Shown here piece after piece: positions 36,127 through 47,625 of a stretch of DNA of 64,000 nucleotides. The notes beneath the pieces are model-generated. The model worked only from the letters and a program-made list of their open reading frames with translations, had not been told where the DNA came from and ran no database searches. The DNA lies in the NCBI GenBank assembly GCA_019279435.1, contig JAAALK010000079.1, positions 84,004,162 to 84,068,161 on the forward strand, read 5' to 3'. The translations under genes and the position numbers were made by a program. How positions within the stretch are numbered: position 1 is the first letter of the stretch; the number at the start of each line of letters is the position of its first letter. The stretch is from Zizania palustris (Eukaryota > Streptophyta > Magnoliopsida > Poales > Poaceae).

Positions 36127-36743
36127 GATACTGCTGGGATTGTTATTGTAAAGTGTCATCAATTGTCATCTCAATGGTGTATCTACAGAGTCCTTAGACC
36201 TGAGATCGTCATTTGATTCCAAAATGCGTAGTGACACACTTAGATGCTTCCTAACGCTATTCCGTAACTAGGTAGTAATAAGGGTTGTTTTCAGGTGTGT
36301 TGTGAAACATGTCTTGGGATGTGAGTGGTCAAGATGTAATTTACCCCTCCTAATAACGAGAGAGTCATTTTTGGACCCCTCGAGGTATTGGATTGGAAAG
36401 GTGCATGGTCATGCCACTATGACTAAGGAGTTAGTCATGATTTGAATCCAATGCTTGATCAAGTGAAATGTCGAGCTAACCAACAAGGGTGGCATGTATC
36501 TCGCCTTGAGCTTGACTGACGATGTGCGGTAAAGGGACTGGTGCATGCGTATATCAAGATTCATGAAAATTTGATTTTGTACGCTTTTAGGGGTCAATAT
36601 GTGCTGCTAGGTACCACTATTGACCAGTGAGTCGAAAATGGTTTCCGGTGAATAATCGTTAGTGTATGAACCTATCGGGTCACACACTTAAGGGGATAGA
36701 TTGAGAAACATGCAAAAAATTGGTTCTTGTGCAAGTGGGAGAT
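36127..36743 (+). mobile_element. Copia element D1, part 3: 3' internal non-coding region
   Basis: Continues D1 after element G. It matches the paralogous stretch at about 58980-59387, including AAGTGAAATGTCGAGCTAAC and the closing purine tract GCAAGTGGGAGAT. No coding sequence is present. Confidence 0.75.
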
Positions 36744-37580
36744 TGATGGATATGCCCAAGAAAATTCTGTGTTTCGGAAGTTCCGATAGATAGTATCGGA
36801 AGTTCCAATTATTTTCTAGTCTCGAGTCAGAGAGCAAATGTTTCTACGAAAGTTCTGATATGTTATCGGAAGTTCTGACGAGCCAGAAGTTCTGATTTGG
36901 AATCGGAGAGAATTGTACCGATCGGAAGTTCTGATATGGTATCGGAAGTTCTGAGGTGGGCGAAAACGGATTAGATCTATTGCGTGTCATGCTGAATTGG
37001 GAGACCTAAAATACCCTATCGGAAGTTCCGATCTAGGATCAGAAGTTCTGATGTGGGGTAACATATTGGATCTGTTATGAATACGAATTAGTTGTAACTA
37101 ATTTGTGGGTTACGAGATGTGCACGATCAAGGGCTTTCAGCCCTATATAAAGAGAGGAGGAGGATGTCTTGGAACAAGGAATAAGCCTAGATTAAACCTA
37201 GCCACCATAGACTCCTCTCCTCCCTTTTCTTGATCTCAATCGTTTAGGTTGAGGATTTCCCGTCTCTCACGTGTGGTGCTAGCACATTGCTGTGGGAGGA
37301 ACTCCATCCCTGTATATATGGACTCCGTGGAGGCGTTGCTCCAAAAGCGACGCTAGTGGTCGTCACCACAAGGAAGATGACTTCTTTACCAATTGGATTG
37401 GCGAGGAACGGCTGGGACAAAGCGAGGATAGGCTTGACGTGCTTCATCAACCTCTTCTTTCACTGCACCTAGTGTGTCAAGTGCTAGAAGGTACCTATCT
37501 ATGATCTCACACGCACATGGGTCTTGGGTTTTAGGGCAGAAATTTTGAATTTGCCAGCTAGGGTAGCTCCCCTATTCTCC
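36744..37580 (+). repeat. 3' LTR of Copia D1 with palindromic motif array
   Basis: The LTR starts TGATGGATATG just after the purine tract; the end is placed at CTATTCTCCAACA (37580) by its CA end only. About nine copies of TCGGAAGTTCYGAT fill 36770-37060, upstream of the TATA box CTATATAAAG at 37141. The 5' LTR of D1 is not in the window. Confidence 0.55.
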
Positions 37581-40500
37581 AACAAGGACGACTTCATCAA
37601 AGATGATACCACGATCGATAAACCACTATGGCTAGGCAGCGGGCCAAAGTTAGCCTATACAAGGTACCACGCCTCCAATGAAACAAAAGTGAGTTATAAG
37701 TTGCCACGTCAAGAAGAAAAGAGGCCGAGAAATGAGACCAAGGGAATATTTTCTAATCGTTCGAATGAAGTACACAGCCGATGCCTATGGTGTCGCCTTA
37801 AGATAGCCGATGCAGAAGCATCACCTTTAGCCCCTAAACACAACAAGAAGACTTCGATGCAAAAGAGACTGAGGGAAGCAACTAAGGAAAACATTCTAAG
37901 CGTTCGGGCAAACAACATTCAACCAGTGCATGTGGCATCACCTTGAGATCGACGATGTGAAGGCATCACCTTTAGATAAAATCACCAAAAGCAAAGAGAA
38001 TACAATACAAACAACTCAGCGGGAAACATAACAAGATATAAGGAATTGTTGATATATATTCATGATGTTTTGGATTACAATGGGATATATTACAAGCTCT
38101 TTGATTAACGTACGGAGGACCCTCATCTGCTTCACCTCTATAGGACACCCTTCCCCGAAGCATGAGCTAACTAGGACCGCATCCCGTTCACCCACGCTGT
38201 AGGAGTGGGGTCACTGGTGCCGAGGTTCATAGTGGTCGATACTGGTCCATATCATATCGACCAGCCATTGAGGCTCATGGAAGGGGCCTCCTCATCAACA
38301 TCCTGCAAAAAGAAAAGACAAGTCCCGATCAGATGAGAAAACAAAAGTAGTAAAAAGAAAAAGAGGACGCCAAGATACTCACGTCGGGATCCGCCTCGAT
38401 GCTAGTCGGATGAATCCATTCCTAGTAGATCAACGACTATCGGTTTAAGGCGTGGAGCTTCACCTCACCCCACCACTCGCAGAAGGCGGAAGATGTCGCC
38501 CGATAAGTCGTCCAGGTAGTGATTCTACCGGAGGGTATCCCATCGGTCATATGGGAGAGGCGATCCCATTACAGAGCACTCATGACCCTTCCGCGAGCCT
38601 AGATCCGTCCGACAAAAAAGAGATGAGGAGGAAGCTGGCTGAAGCCCAACTGCGTCGAGAATGATGATGGATGATAAAACTCATAGGAACATCCTCGGGA
38701 ACAGTCATTAGTAAAATTGACCGGGAGCAAGCAAGGAAAGGAGTCTACGGACAAGATACAGAAGGACTCTACATCCCGGGATACATTGGGAAAGACCAGT
38801 CGGTCGGAGAGCGCATACTCCGAATGAAAACCAAAAGGAAACCAGACGATCCGACTAGAGAATTCGTGGTCGAAGATTTTAAAGGATGCAGCCAAAGCCA
38901 CATGGGAGATAAGAATGGAAGGACGATACGAGGCCGCTTCACCCAAGGAGCGACACCAACGAAAAGTAGGAAGTGCCGACTCCAGAAAGTTGGTGGGACA
39001 GAGTGACTAGGAGAAAGGGGCCTCTCCGGTGGCTTCAGTAATATAGGCATTCAGCCAGAGTTGAAGAAGCCACCATGGACCCTAACATCGACCACTGAAG
39101 TTGCTAGCTGATAAGTCAGCCGACACGAGGTGGAGGAGATGGTAAGTGGCCCTAAGAAGATAACAACCTAGGGGGATCCGCTCGTGGGCGGCAAGCTGTT
39201 CGGCCAAGTATTAGAATTGTAGAGTCGGGGCCAGGGCCGACACGCAGAAGACAAATTCCTCTAGCCAAAGGGTGAGGAAAGTGATGTATTCACGGGTGCT
39301 TACTGGGACGACTTTCTTATTGTGTCGCCTGATGTATCGGCTCTAGTTATCGACTGAGTCGACACCAAGGTTGTATGACGGCTAGAAACAGAGGAAAAAG
39401 GGGTGGACCGGTGAACTAATGTCAAGGCAAGTCAAAAAATAGACGTTGAGCAAGGTGGGGCTCATTGGTCCATGGCCAAAAAGGAAAACATTAAGGGCGT
39501 CAGACCAAAAGTAACATGATGCGGCCAACATCGGTTCATTCTGGAATTGCGCGACAATGGAGAGACCGATGCAGTGACCGACATCAATCTCATCTCAGAA
39601 GGTGCGATAAGTGGTTGATACCCTAAGGTACCAGTCACGCCAGCCATAAATAGAGGAAGGAAAAGCACGAAGCCAAGGTCCCAGTCAGAGGGATGCATGG
39701 GGGAACACTTGAAATGGATTTGGCAGGTCTCGACATTTATAAAGTCAATCGAATTAGAGTTACCTAGGGGACCCAATAAGAAATTGTACGGATGGGTGAT
39801 GGTCAGTATGAAGACCTGGTTCCGAAGAGCCTACATATGAGAAAATGGTTCAGAAAAGGGATGAAAACCACGAAGAAAAGAGAGAAGGGCTAAACGGATA
39901 AAGAAGCAAAGACTTACCAAGGGGATCCTGTTCAAGTCAGCCATTTCACTATCCTCTCGGTGTGGTGTGATAGGGAAGGACGCGACAAGACGATGATGAT
40001 CAGAAAGCACTAGAAGCCGACGATGATGGTTAAAAGCCGAAGTAGTGGTGGGCAGAAAGCGTGGAAGGAAGAATACAGAAGACGGATATTTATTGACCAG
40101 GGTGATTCTTCGGCTACCCCATCGAACCAATCGTGAGAGGCGAAGGCGAAGAGTTTTTCGGCTGATGGTAATGAATGTGAGACGACCTTGTGAAAAGACT
40201 TGGCGGCGTAAGGTAATTAAGACTGATAGTTTCGAAGTGTTAGATGCCTCTTAACGCCTCAAAACTTGGGGGCATGTGTTGACGCTAAGAATTGGTAAAG
40301 CCCAAGGCCCACTAAGGAAGGCGCGCGGTCAACAGAAGGTCAAGGAAGATCCGGTCAAAGAAAGTCAAAGGAGTCCATCCGCAACAGCTACATGATCGGT
40401 AGGGGAGCGATGAAGATAAGAATAGAAGATAGTTACAGATTCAACCAAAATCGGTTGGATAAGTTACTTGGAAGGCAAGTCTACGGGCTATAAATATGTA

Positions 40501-41410
40501 TCCCTTAGGTTAGATTAGTCAACTCTCGTTCAATCAAACAATCGGCGCATCGCCACCCTTGAGCCTCAAGGTTATCCGGCGGGACTCGGGTGCTTGGAGC
40601 TGGGATGCATCATTTTGATCTCCGGCGAAGAGGTGAGTCCCGCCACCCCCCGACGTCCATGCCAACTAGGTTAGTACCCTCACGGCTGCATCGGTTCAGT
40701 CCGATCTCTTGAGGAGAACGGTGAAACAACACAGTCATCGGTTGTTCTCAATGTATTTGGTTAGGTCTAAGGCTGCATCAATTAGATTTGATCTCTTTGA
40801 TTGAAGTGATCTGGGTCTGATAGTTTGAGGCTTCATCGGTTAAGTCCGACATCTCTTGCTATTGTATCTTTTTCATGTCGTATACTGTTAATCTAAATAA
40901 AGTTTGCTCGATTCATTGATATATTGTTCAGATCATCGTGACTAGCTACTGTCTCAGTTAGATACGATCTAGTTATTGTGATGATTTCCATAATATAGAT
41001 CTGTTATCTAGCATATTTTATTTATTTCTATCAGAGTATAAGCTGATAGGTTATCTTTAATTCATCTTCGTATCATGTTCATCGTCAAAGAGTGCACATC
41101 GGCCTATATGTGTATTTTGTCTTTCCTATCGGTCGATGGCGTACTCGCTCGATTGGGCCAACTTGGGCTATCAGTCATCCGGCCAATCAACACGCTGGTT
41201 CATGGTTTTATCTTTTTTGCCACAGTAATCGGCTTGCCAGGCGATCAACTATGCTACTAACATTTATCTTTTCCGATCCCTTATCAGTTGCAGAGTCAAA
41301 CTGATTGGCACACCCTGAACTCCTTTTCTAAGATGTGGAACCTGCACTGGAGTCAAACAGATCTCCCAAACCATGTGTGTATCAGTGTGTGACCAAAAAA
41401 CACGCTAACA
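37581..41410 (+). mobile_element. 3' part of an LTR retrotransposon (element I)
   Basis: The interior (37581-40276) has only short, unrecognised frames on both strands (for example 38671-39006 plus, 39462-39776 minus); no RT or integrase motif was seen. A purine tract AACTTGGGGGCATG (40263-40276) abuts an LTR (40277-41410) with TGTT...AACA ends and a TATA box CTATAAATATG near 40490. No 5' LTR was found on the left, so the element is truncated. The family is uncertain, probably Gypsy. Confidence 0.55.
40277..41410 (+). repeat. 3' LTR of element I
   Basis: 1134 bp, starts TGTTGACGCTAAG and ends ACACGCTAACA. The terminal GACGC/GCTAACA sequences are imperfect inverted repeats. The TATA box is near 40490. 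Confidence 0.7.
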
Positions 41411-41610
41411 ATTTTATTAGTAGAAATTCATATGAGATTTTAGAGAATAAAAATTAACAACTCTCTTAGATATGCTCTAAAAGTGGGAAGGATAGATGAA
41501 GATTTTATATATCTCTAAAATTAAAAACTATTATATTGATATTTTAGATCTAAAATATGTAATAATAAATAAAGACAGTGAATTATATTACGTATCCTTA
41601 GATCTTAGAT
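41411..41610. other. AT-rich spacer before the RPS15 promoter
   Basis: About 200 bases of AT-rich sequence between an LTR and the promoter; nothing recognised. Confidence 0.4.
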
Positions 41611-41617
41611 GATTTTA

Positions 41618-41720
41618 GGCCCAATTTAAATACCACACGGCCTAACTAGTATTCAGCCCAGCCAATTGTGCCCTTATATAATCTGCCCCCTTGACACGCC
41701 TCTATTGCTCAAAACCCTAA
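41618..41720 (+). promoter_or_regulatory. RPS15 promoter: site II elements, TATA box and telo-box
   Basis: Two site II motifs on the minus strand (TGGGCC at 41618-41623, TGGGCT at 41655-41660), a TATA box TATATAA at 41675-41681 and a telo-box AAACCCTAA at 41712-41720. Site II plus telo-box is the known signature of plant ribosomal protein gene promoters, where it links expression to cell growth and division. The intact set fits a live gene. Confidence 0.75.
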
Positions 41721-41799
41721 CGCCGCCGCCGCTTCCACTTTCTCGCGCCGCCAGCCTTCGCCGCTCCGCCGAGCTCCTTCCGCCCGCTCCGAGCTGACC

Positions 41800-43205
41800 A
41801 TGGTGAGTTCCCTACTATCGATTCTAGAAACACTAGCTCTCCTCTTCGTTTGTCTCCGTAAGTGACGAAGGGCGCCGCGTCTTTGCGCAGACGGACGTCG
41901 ACGTTGAGACCGAGGTGGCTGCCGGCGCGCAGCCGAAGAAGAGGACGTTCCGCAAGTTCAGCTACCGCGGCGTTGACCTAGACGCGCTCCTCGACATGTC
42001 CACCGACGACCTTGTCCAGCTCTTCCCCGCGCGCGCCCGCAGAAGGTGCACCTCGCATATGGGACGAATCATGTCCCGATTTCCTCGACCCGGAGGGGGC
42101 GGCCTTTGCGTTGGTCTGATCTGACGTGATGCGTGGCTGCGTGTTTTGGCAGGTTTCAGAGGGGACTGAAGAGGAAGCCCATGGCGCTCATTAAGAAGCT
42201 GCGTAAGGCGGTGAGTCTACAATCGTTGCTCCTTCATATTTGTGTTCTGAGACCGTGAAAGAAACTTGCATGGATCTGCTATGATCTGACTGTTGTAGGG
42301 TTAATGATTTGTGCTTTATGCCTTAGAATTATGCCGCTCCTTTTTTAGAATTGAGATAGTGGAAGCGTAGTCAGTTGAGAAGATTTATTTCTTGCTGCTC
42401 TCTGTTGTGTCAGTGTAGGTTGTTTTTAGTTGATGCAGTATTAGTACAAGGTTCTAACTTTAAAAAGCGATTTGCAGCTGGGCATTGAGCTTGTTTTGTT
42501 TGTTTTTTACAATGTCACTTTGGTTGGCATGAAATTCTATGCATGCAATGAGCTAGTAACTATTGCAGTGGCATTTTCGAAAGTTGTTATTCTGAATAGA
42601 GCTCTTTGTCTGATTACTTCATTACACTTATAACTGGCAAGTGAATGTTTAGTAATGTAATCTGAACCAAAATCAATCATTAGTATGTGTGATCTTTTTA
42701 TTTACTGTATCACACCACTTCTAATCTTGGGTGCTAATCAAACATGAAAACATATTTGTTCCAATCAACTGATCTGATGGAGTAATGGTAGACATTACAT
42801 TTAGTTTGTTATGCATGTCCGTTTGGAATCAAATGCATTGGCACTGAAGAACTTGGGATGCTATGTCTGATCTTTTTTCTTTACCTTCCAACTAACTTGG
42901 GAGTCAATAATTTGTATTTACCTCGCATCTTGTTGTTTTGAAATACCATTAAACAGAAAAAAGATGCTCCTGCTGGTGAGAAGCCAGAGCCAGTGAGGAC
43001 CCACCTCCGCAACATGATCATTGTCCCTGAGATGATTGGGAGCATTGTCGGTGTCTACAATGGCAAGACCTTCAACCAGGTTGAGATTAGGCCTGAGATG
43101 ATTGGTCACTACCTTGCTGAGTTCTCCATCTCCTACAAGCCAGTTAAGCATGGTCGGCCTGGTATTGGTGCTACCCATTCGTCACGTTTCATCCCTCTCA
43201 AATGA
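41800..43205 (+). CDS. RPS15: 40S ribosomal protein S15 (uS19), four coding exons
   Basis: Coding exons are 41800-41802, 41891-42045, 42153-42210 and 42957-43205, joining to 465 bases (154 residues plus TGA). All introns begin GT and end AG: 88, 107 and 746 bp. The first coding exon is only the ATG, followed directly by GTGAGT. The protein starts MTDVDVETEVAAGAQPKKR. It contains the conserved core FRKFSYRGVDLDALLDM, KRKPMALIKKLRKA, RTHLRNMIIVPEMIGS and the uS19 C-terminus KHGRPGIGATHSSRFIPLK. It belongs to the head of the small ribosomal subunit in the cytoplasm. Full length, with no stop or frameshift: the only clearly functional host gene in the window. The gene name is firm; which paralogue it is cannot be told. 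Confidence 0.97.
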
Positions 43206-43779
43206 GTTCTGCAGCTTTGTAGCAACCCAGAGTCCAGTGCTAAGCTCCCATGGCTTGTCCTTTCAGTATCACTTATTTTGAACAAGTTATGTACTAAGGC
43301 ATTTTGTTCTGTTTAGCTAAGAAGCAGTGTGCACATTGATCTATTTTGCCATGTTTATGTGAGAATCTTGTTGACGTTATGGTGATCACTTTGTTGGTTC
43401 CCAGTTCTCAGAAGTTGTGTGGAATTTAGGATTGTCAGGTATTTTTATGGATAGAATTATCTCAATGTGTCCATTTTTCCTGGTTTTGTTGCTACTGAGC
43501 TCGGTACACATGTGCTTGGAATAATTTCGTGAATTATCATGATAATTGATGCAGCCAGAAAACCTTACATGCCATGAATGCTTCTCCCTCTATTGATGGA
43601 GATTTAACGCCAGTTTTGGCATCGATGACAACTAAAGTTTAACAAAAAAGAAAACAATGATCTAAACTATTCACAATTGTATAGTCAGCTAAATAATGAT
43701 CTAAACTATTTGGAATTGTATCAATAGTTTATAAACTACCATAATATCATCACTTTACATAATATCATCACATAATTAT
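43206..43779 (+). other. 3' UTR and downstream spacer of RPS15
   Basis: Transcribed 3' UTR probably covers the first 200-350 bases; no unambiguous poly(A) signal was fixed. From about 43620 the sequence is AT-rich with short duplications (AATGATCTAAACTATT twice, ATAATATCATCAC twice). Nothing coding. Confidence 0.4.
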
Positions 43780-43789
43780 GTGAACTTTA

Positions 43790-43885
43790 GCAGGGAGTTG
43801 TAGCTCAGCCGATGGAGGCCTCTTGCTGGGGCGGTGCACCCCTTAACGATGGGGCTGTCTCCCCCGTGTCTTAAAATAATAATAA
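43790..43885 (+). mobile_element. Short tRNA-derived SINE with 10-bp target duplication
   Basis: A 96-bp insertion flanked by perfect direct repeats GTGAACTTTA (43780-43789 and 43886-43895). Near its start is TAGCTCAGCCG (43801-43811), a good match to the RNA polymerase III A box. About 50 bases on, GATGGGGCTGTCTCCCCCG looks like a decayed tRNA T-arm/B box. The tail is TTAAAATAATAATAA. Target duplications of this length and an A/T-rich tail show LINE-type retroposition. Confidence 0.75.
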
Positions 43886-43895
43886 GTGAACTTTA

Positions 43896-44673
43896 ATAGA
43901 ATTTATTTTACAAGATGACAAAAACCATATTCAGGAACTATAATATCCGAAATTGTAAATAAAATATTTTATTTCTATAATTCATTGAGTTTATAATAAA
44001 ATTTAATTAACAATAAATTTATAAAAACCATATTATATAGAAAATTATTCATGTCTTAAAAGAAGCCCGTATAAATTAAAACACAGTACAAGTGTACTTA
44101 TACACCAACAAAAGAAACTCAAATAGTTACGTGGCCTGGTTTGGAACACAGAAATATCAGGATCTTGACAAGAAACAGCTTGATGTGCTTAATTGCTTTG
44201 TCCATTTATTCTATAATCTGCTCGACCCAAATTAACAATAACAATCAATCATCCAAGCGAAATAAAAATTAGGGAATGCATGGAGCATGGGTTCTTCAGC
44301 AACCCAATCGTTCATTCGTTCCCTTTCAAAGTCAACCAATCTTAGCTGGTTGATGCTATAATAAAATGAGCAAATTATGCTCTCTTTTACTCACTGTTTT
44401 ATTTATCATTTTAGTTTCTCAACTCTTTATAACTTTTTTTTTCAAATTCAAGTCGTCTTAGAATTTACTTTTATTTATCTTTTCATACATGTTTTTTCTT
44501 ATCAAATAAATGTTACATCTATTATAAATAAAAAACTCATATTTTTTTGAACAAGATAAAAAAGAAATAATAAAATTATTTTAGTTGTTTTTTGTTTCAT
44601 CGACCTGAGGTGAAATTCCATCAGTCTGCATATTAGGATTTAATACTAATCATAATCAATAATTCAATATATA
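43896..44673. other. AT-rich spacer
   Basis: About 780 bases of AT-rich sequence between the SINE and the Helitron end; nothing coding or repetitive was recognised. Confidence 0.4.
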
Positions 44674-45194
44674 CTAGGCACCGAGGCGCCCTTCGGGTGC
44701 CATATCAATAAGCATGTAAAACCAAAATTATTAATATTGTAAATTCGAATATGAAAATGACTTATTTGAATGCATATAAATTATTGAACAATATAATACG
44801 AAAAGTAACATTAGTTTATATTAGATACAGAAAATTAATTGCAACAACATATAAAACTTTTAGAGAAACAAAAACGTGGTTGAAGTATAGAATTCCATTC
44901 CTGATGACTATGGATGCAATTGGTAAATAAAAGAAACCTTCTTAAATATTGAATGTTTGTTGCAAACAAAAGTACAAAGGCATATCCACAAATACTTGAG
45001 ACTTTAATGTATACACCAAGTCATATAAAGGAATCCTCTGCATTTTAAATTTAGAAAACACCGGACTCAATCAAATGCATGAGTGTACAGACATAGAAAG
45101 AAAGTACATAATATGATCATGTCTCCAATGGGAGAATAAAAAAAGATAAGTAGATAGCACTTTTCATAAAAAATGGAGGAGATTGAATACTCAC

Positions 45195-45555
45195 CCAATC
45201 AACAGAATCCCTGTACTCATAAAAAAGCAACTTAATGTTCTCCACCAAAGAATAGAATCTTAATGTGCTTCCGAGTGTAAAATGTATTTCTGTTTTTTTC
45301 AAGGCCCCATTCATGTATCTTGGCAATACAACCATCACACGGTGACCACGAGAAGCAAGAGCAATTGGCAGTGAACCACAAACATCTCTTAGTCCACTTG
45401 ACTTAGCATAAAGAGAAGCTTCAGCAGTTACAAAGACAATGATATGTGTTACTTTAGTTGAGCTTGCTCATTCTCACCCAAGATATCAGAGTCCTGTTCA
45501 CTTGCCACAAGAACTGTGCGGTCTACTGAATCTTCTATTATTCCTGAATGCAAAA
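45195..45555 (-). pseudogene. SSI: Starch synthase I fragment (captured exon)
   Basis: One exon-like piece read from 45555 leftward: VLVASEQDSDILGENEQ, then IIVFVTAEASLYAKSSGLRDVCGSLPIALASRGHRVMVVLPRY, a start like MNGAL, and remnants of FYTRKHIKI, FGGEH and EYRDSVDW. It ends at a GTGAGT donor near 45195. These match the start of the GT5 catalytic domain of plant starch synthase I, which extends amylopectin chains from ADP-glucose in plastids. The ADP-glucose binding motif normally KSGGL reads KSSGL. Frame changes (for example before VTHIIVF and after MNGAL) and stops show it is not functional. Upstream and downstream exons are absent. Confidence 0.85.
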
Positions 45556-45999
45556 TGAAGGAAATTCATAAGACTAAGAAGACAGATATAACACAAACCA
45601 TACTCATCAAGACGTCGTTTTAGCGGTAGAGTGCTCGACGAGGGTAAGGCGTCAGAAACATATAAATAACTATCATAAGATCATATTGTTCCCATATCTT
45701 GGCATAGCAGTATGTCAATAATGAGAGCACCGGAATAATGCAAGCAATATTTTGTTCTGAGCTAGATGCCAAATTCACGTTTGCCACATTTTCCCTGTGC
45801 CTGTAAGTAATTGGATCATAGGCAGTGGTAAGAGAAGTATGGAATATACAAAATTAACACATATTGGTAGCAGGCCAGAGAATCCAACGGAGTGAGGGGG
45901 GTATATTATCAACATAAGAATTTCTGGGCATATGGAGCAAAAAGTTGAGAGGATAAGGAAGGGGAAGGGGATCAAAAAGAACATGGGAAGGGGGTGAAC

Positions 46000-47625
46000 C
46001 TACCCCCAGTGTAACTTCACGAAAATCTGAATTTCGTATGATTCTGAAATCAAGTGGTCCTTGTACTTCTCTATTGAAGAGTGTGTGTGTTGCATATCAA
46101 AATATTATTTCTGCGTAACCCCATGAGCCACCAGAAACCCCATATAGATGGCCATCATCATCAACATTGGTTAGTCTGGATTTACAATGAATACAACTAT
46201 ATGTGAGTTTCCAGATAACTTCACCTAAAGGAGCAAAATGACAAAAAGCATGCAGGAGACTTACAATCTTTCCAGGGGAGATTCCTCTAGGGTCATGAAA
46301 TCAACAGATTTGGACTGCATAACCATGAAAATGGTATTAAGCTTCTCATAGTTTTCAAATACATACTACAAGCAAGGACAAGAAAAAATCCAATTACTTG
46401 TATCAAATCTAACACTTCACTGGTTGTTAATACTAAATCTACCTATGCGATGGCTTTGTCTGCGACAGAGAAAACAAAAACATCGTGGACATCTTCTAGC
46501 TTTTTATCATAACAGGGCATCATAGTTACATGATAAAATCATGTGGCCTACACAATAAATACATGTACAATAGTAAGTCAAAATATTTAAAAAACCAATA
46601 GTGTATAAAATATGAAGATAACACCTTCAATCAAGAGCTATGGAAAGGTGCTCACTTGAGACCGAGTTTTCCAACCATATGATGCTTCATAGCAGCACCA
46701 ATAGCCTGTTGCGGGCTCTTCACAGATGAGATGTAAGGCAATATATATGAAGCGAGAGTTTTTTCCAGCATAACATATCCAACCTGCAAGTGGAAGAGAT
46801 CCACATATATTTTTAAATTGATTGTTTGTGTTTGTCTATAAAAGGAATGCAACTAAACAAACTACCAATGTCAAACTACAAGCATTATGGAGTGCAGAAT
46901 TCATGACACCTACAGTACATAGTAGGATGAGCCAGAATTTTACCTGGGCATGCAAATGAAAGCATTGGAAGGTTGTTTCCTGCTTCTCGGCCATTAGATA
47001 ATTGATTTTTCCGATAATGAGCGACAAATTCAATACATGCTTCGATAAGGGATAGATCTCGGCTGCAACTTGTGTTGTAAACTGCCTTTACACCCATCGA
47101 GTTGAACATCACAGTCAGTTTTATGAAAACCTAAACATAGAGGTATTACGCTCTACTTTTGTCACCATGATAAATTGATAATAATTAAAATGAACTCTTT
47201 TATGCATCTTGAGCAGTGATATTTTCAGATAAACTAACATTTGGGAGAACATGTTTTATAGGGATAGATTTTACAAGAGGCGCAAATAAGTGAAAAATAC
47301 TTAATCACCTGTGATTGAGAAAGACCAAAGAATGCAGCTAGTGATGGTCTTGACTGTGGAGAGACATATACTATAACAGCTTTGCCAGAGTTGATACGAG
47401 TAACGAAGTCACCCAAGCTTTGCTTCTCAAGCATAACTGTCTCTACTGATGTTATGCAACCACTACGGGATCAAAATGAAACAATCAGCGTTATTTGAAT
47501 TTGGAGAAGTAACTGATGGACATGAACAGTAAACAATAGTAAAAACCTGCAAGCCAGACAGTCCTTCAGTGAAATCTTAACTGCTTCTTCTAGAGGTTTT
47601 GTGTTCACTGCAATTTCCTTGTGCT
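46000..47625 (-). pseudogene. NAR1: NAR1/GOLLUM-like Fe-S assembly gene fragment with introns
   Basis: Six or seven exon remnants in gene order on the minus strand: EEAVKISLKDCLAC (47590-47540); GCITSVETVMLEKQSLGDF to FFGLSQSQ (47455-47313); SMGVKAVYNTSCSRDLSLIEAC to LPMLSFACPG (47105-46945); a GWICYA-like start to SPQQAIGAAMKHHMVGKLGLK (46790-46655); HVTMMPCYDKKLEDV (46530-46450); SKSVDFMTLEESPLERL (46315-46265); TNVDDDGHLYGVSGGSWGY to NSDFREVTLG (46180-46005). Most junctions keep GT/AG. NAR1 is the hydrogenase-like factor of cytosolic Fe-S assembly; the Cys-rich CLAC/SGC and ACPG regions are recognisable. The N-terminal exon and the C-terminal exon with further cysteines are missing. One TGA (CGA expected) interrupts the last exon. 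Confidence 0.85.

Noticed and set aside
36770..37060. Reading the TCGGAAGTTCCGA array as a true heat-shock element cluster
   Set aside because: The canonical element needs GAA and TTC separated by two bases; here the spacer is one base, so the name is not justified.
36770..37060. CRISPR-like array from evenly repeated short motifs
   Set aside because: The repeats are short, diverged and in an LTR of a plant retroelement; spacers are not of uniform length and no cas genes exist.
37524..40130. Possible host gene in frames of 60-140 codons
   Set aside because: Frames switch strand, have no splice-consistent joins or known motifs, and the interval ends in a polypurine tract and LTR, so it is element interior.
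43790..43885. Calling this a functional tRNA gene
   Set aside because: No acceptor stem pairing, no anticodon arm and a decayed B box; the flanking duplication shows a SINE.
45605..45660. tRNA-like text (TAGCGGTAGAGTGCTCGACGAGG)
   Set aside because: A weak A-box match only; no B box at the right distance, no foldable acceptor stem and no flanking repeats.
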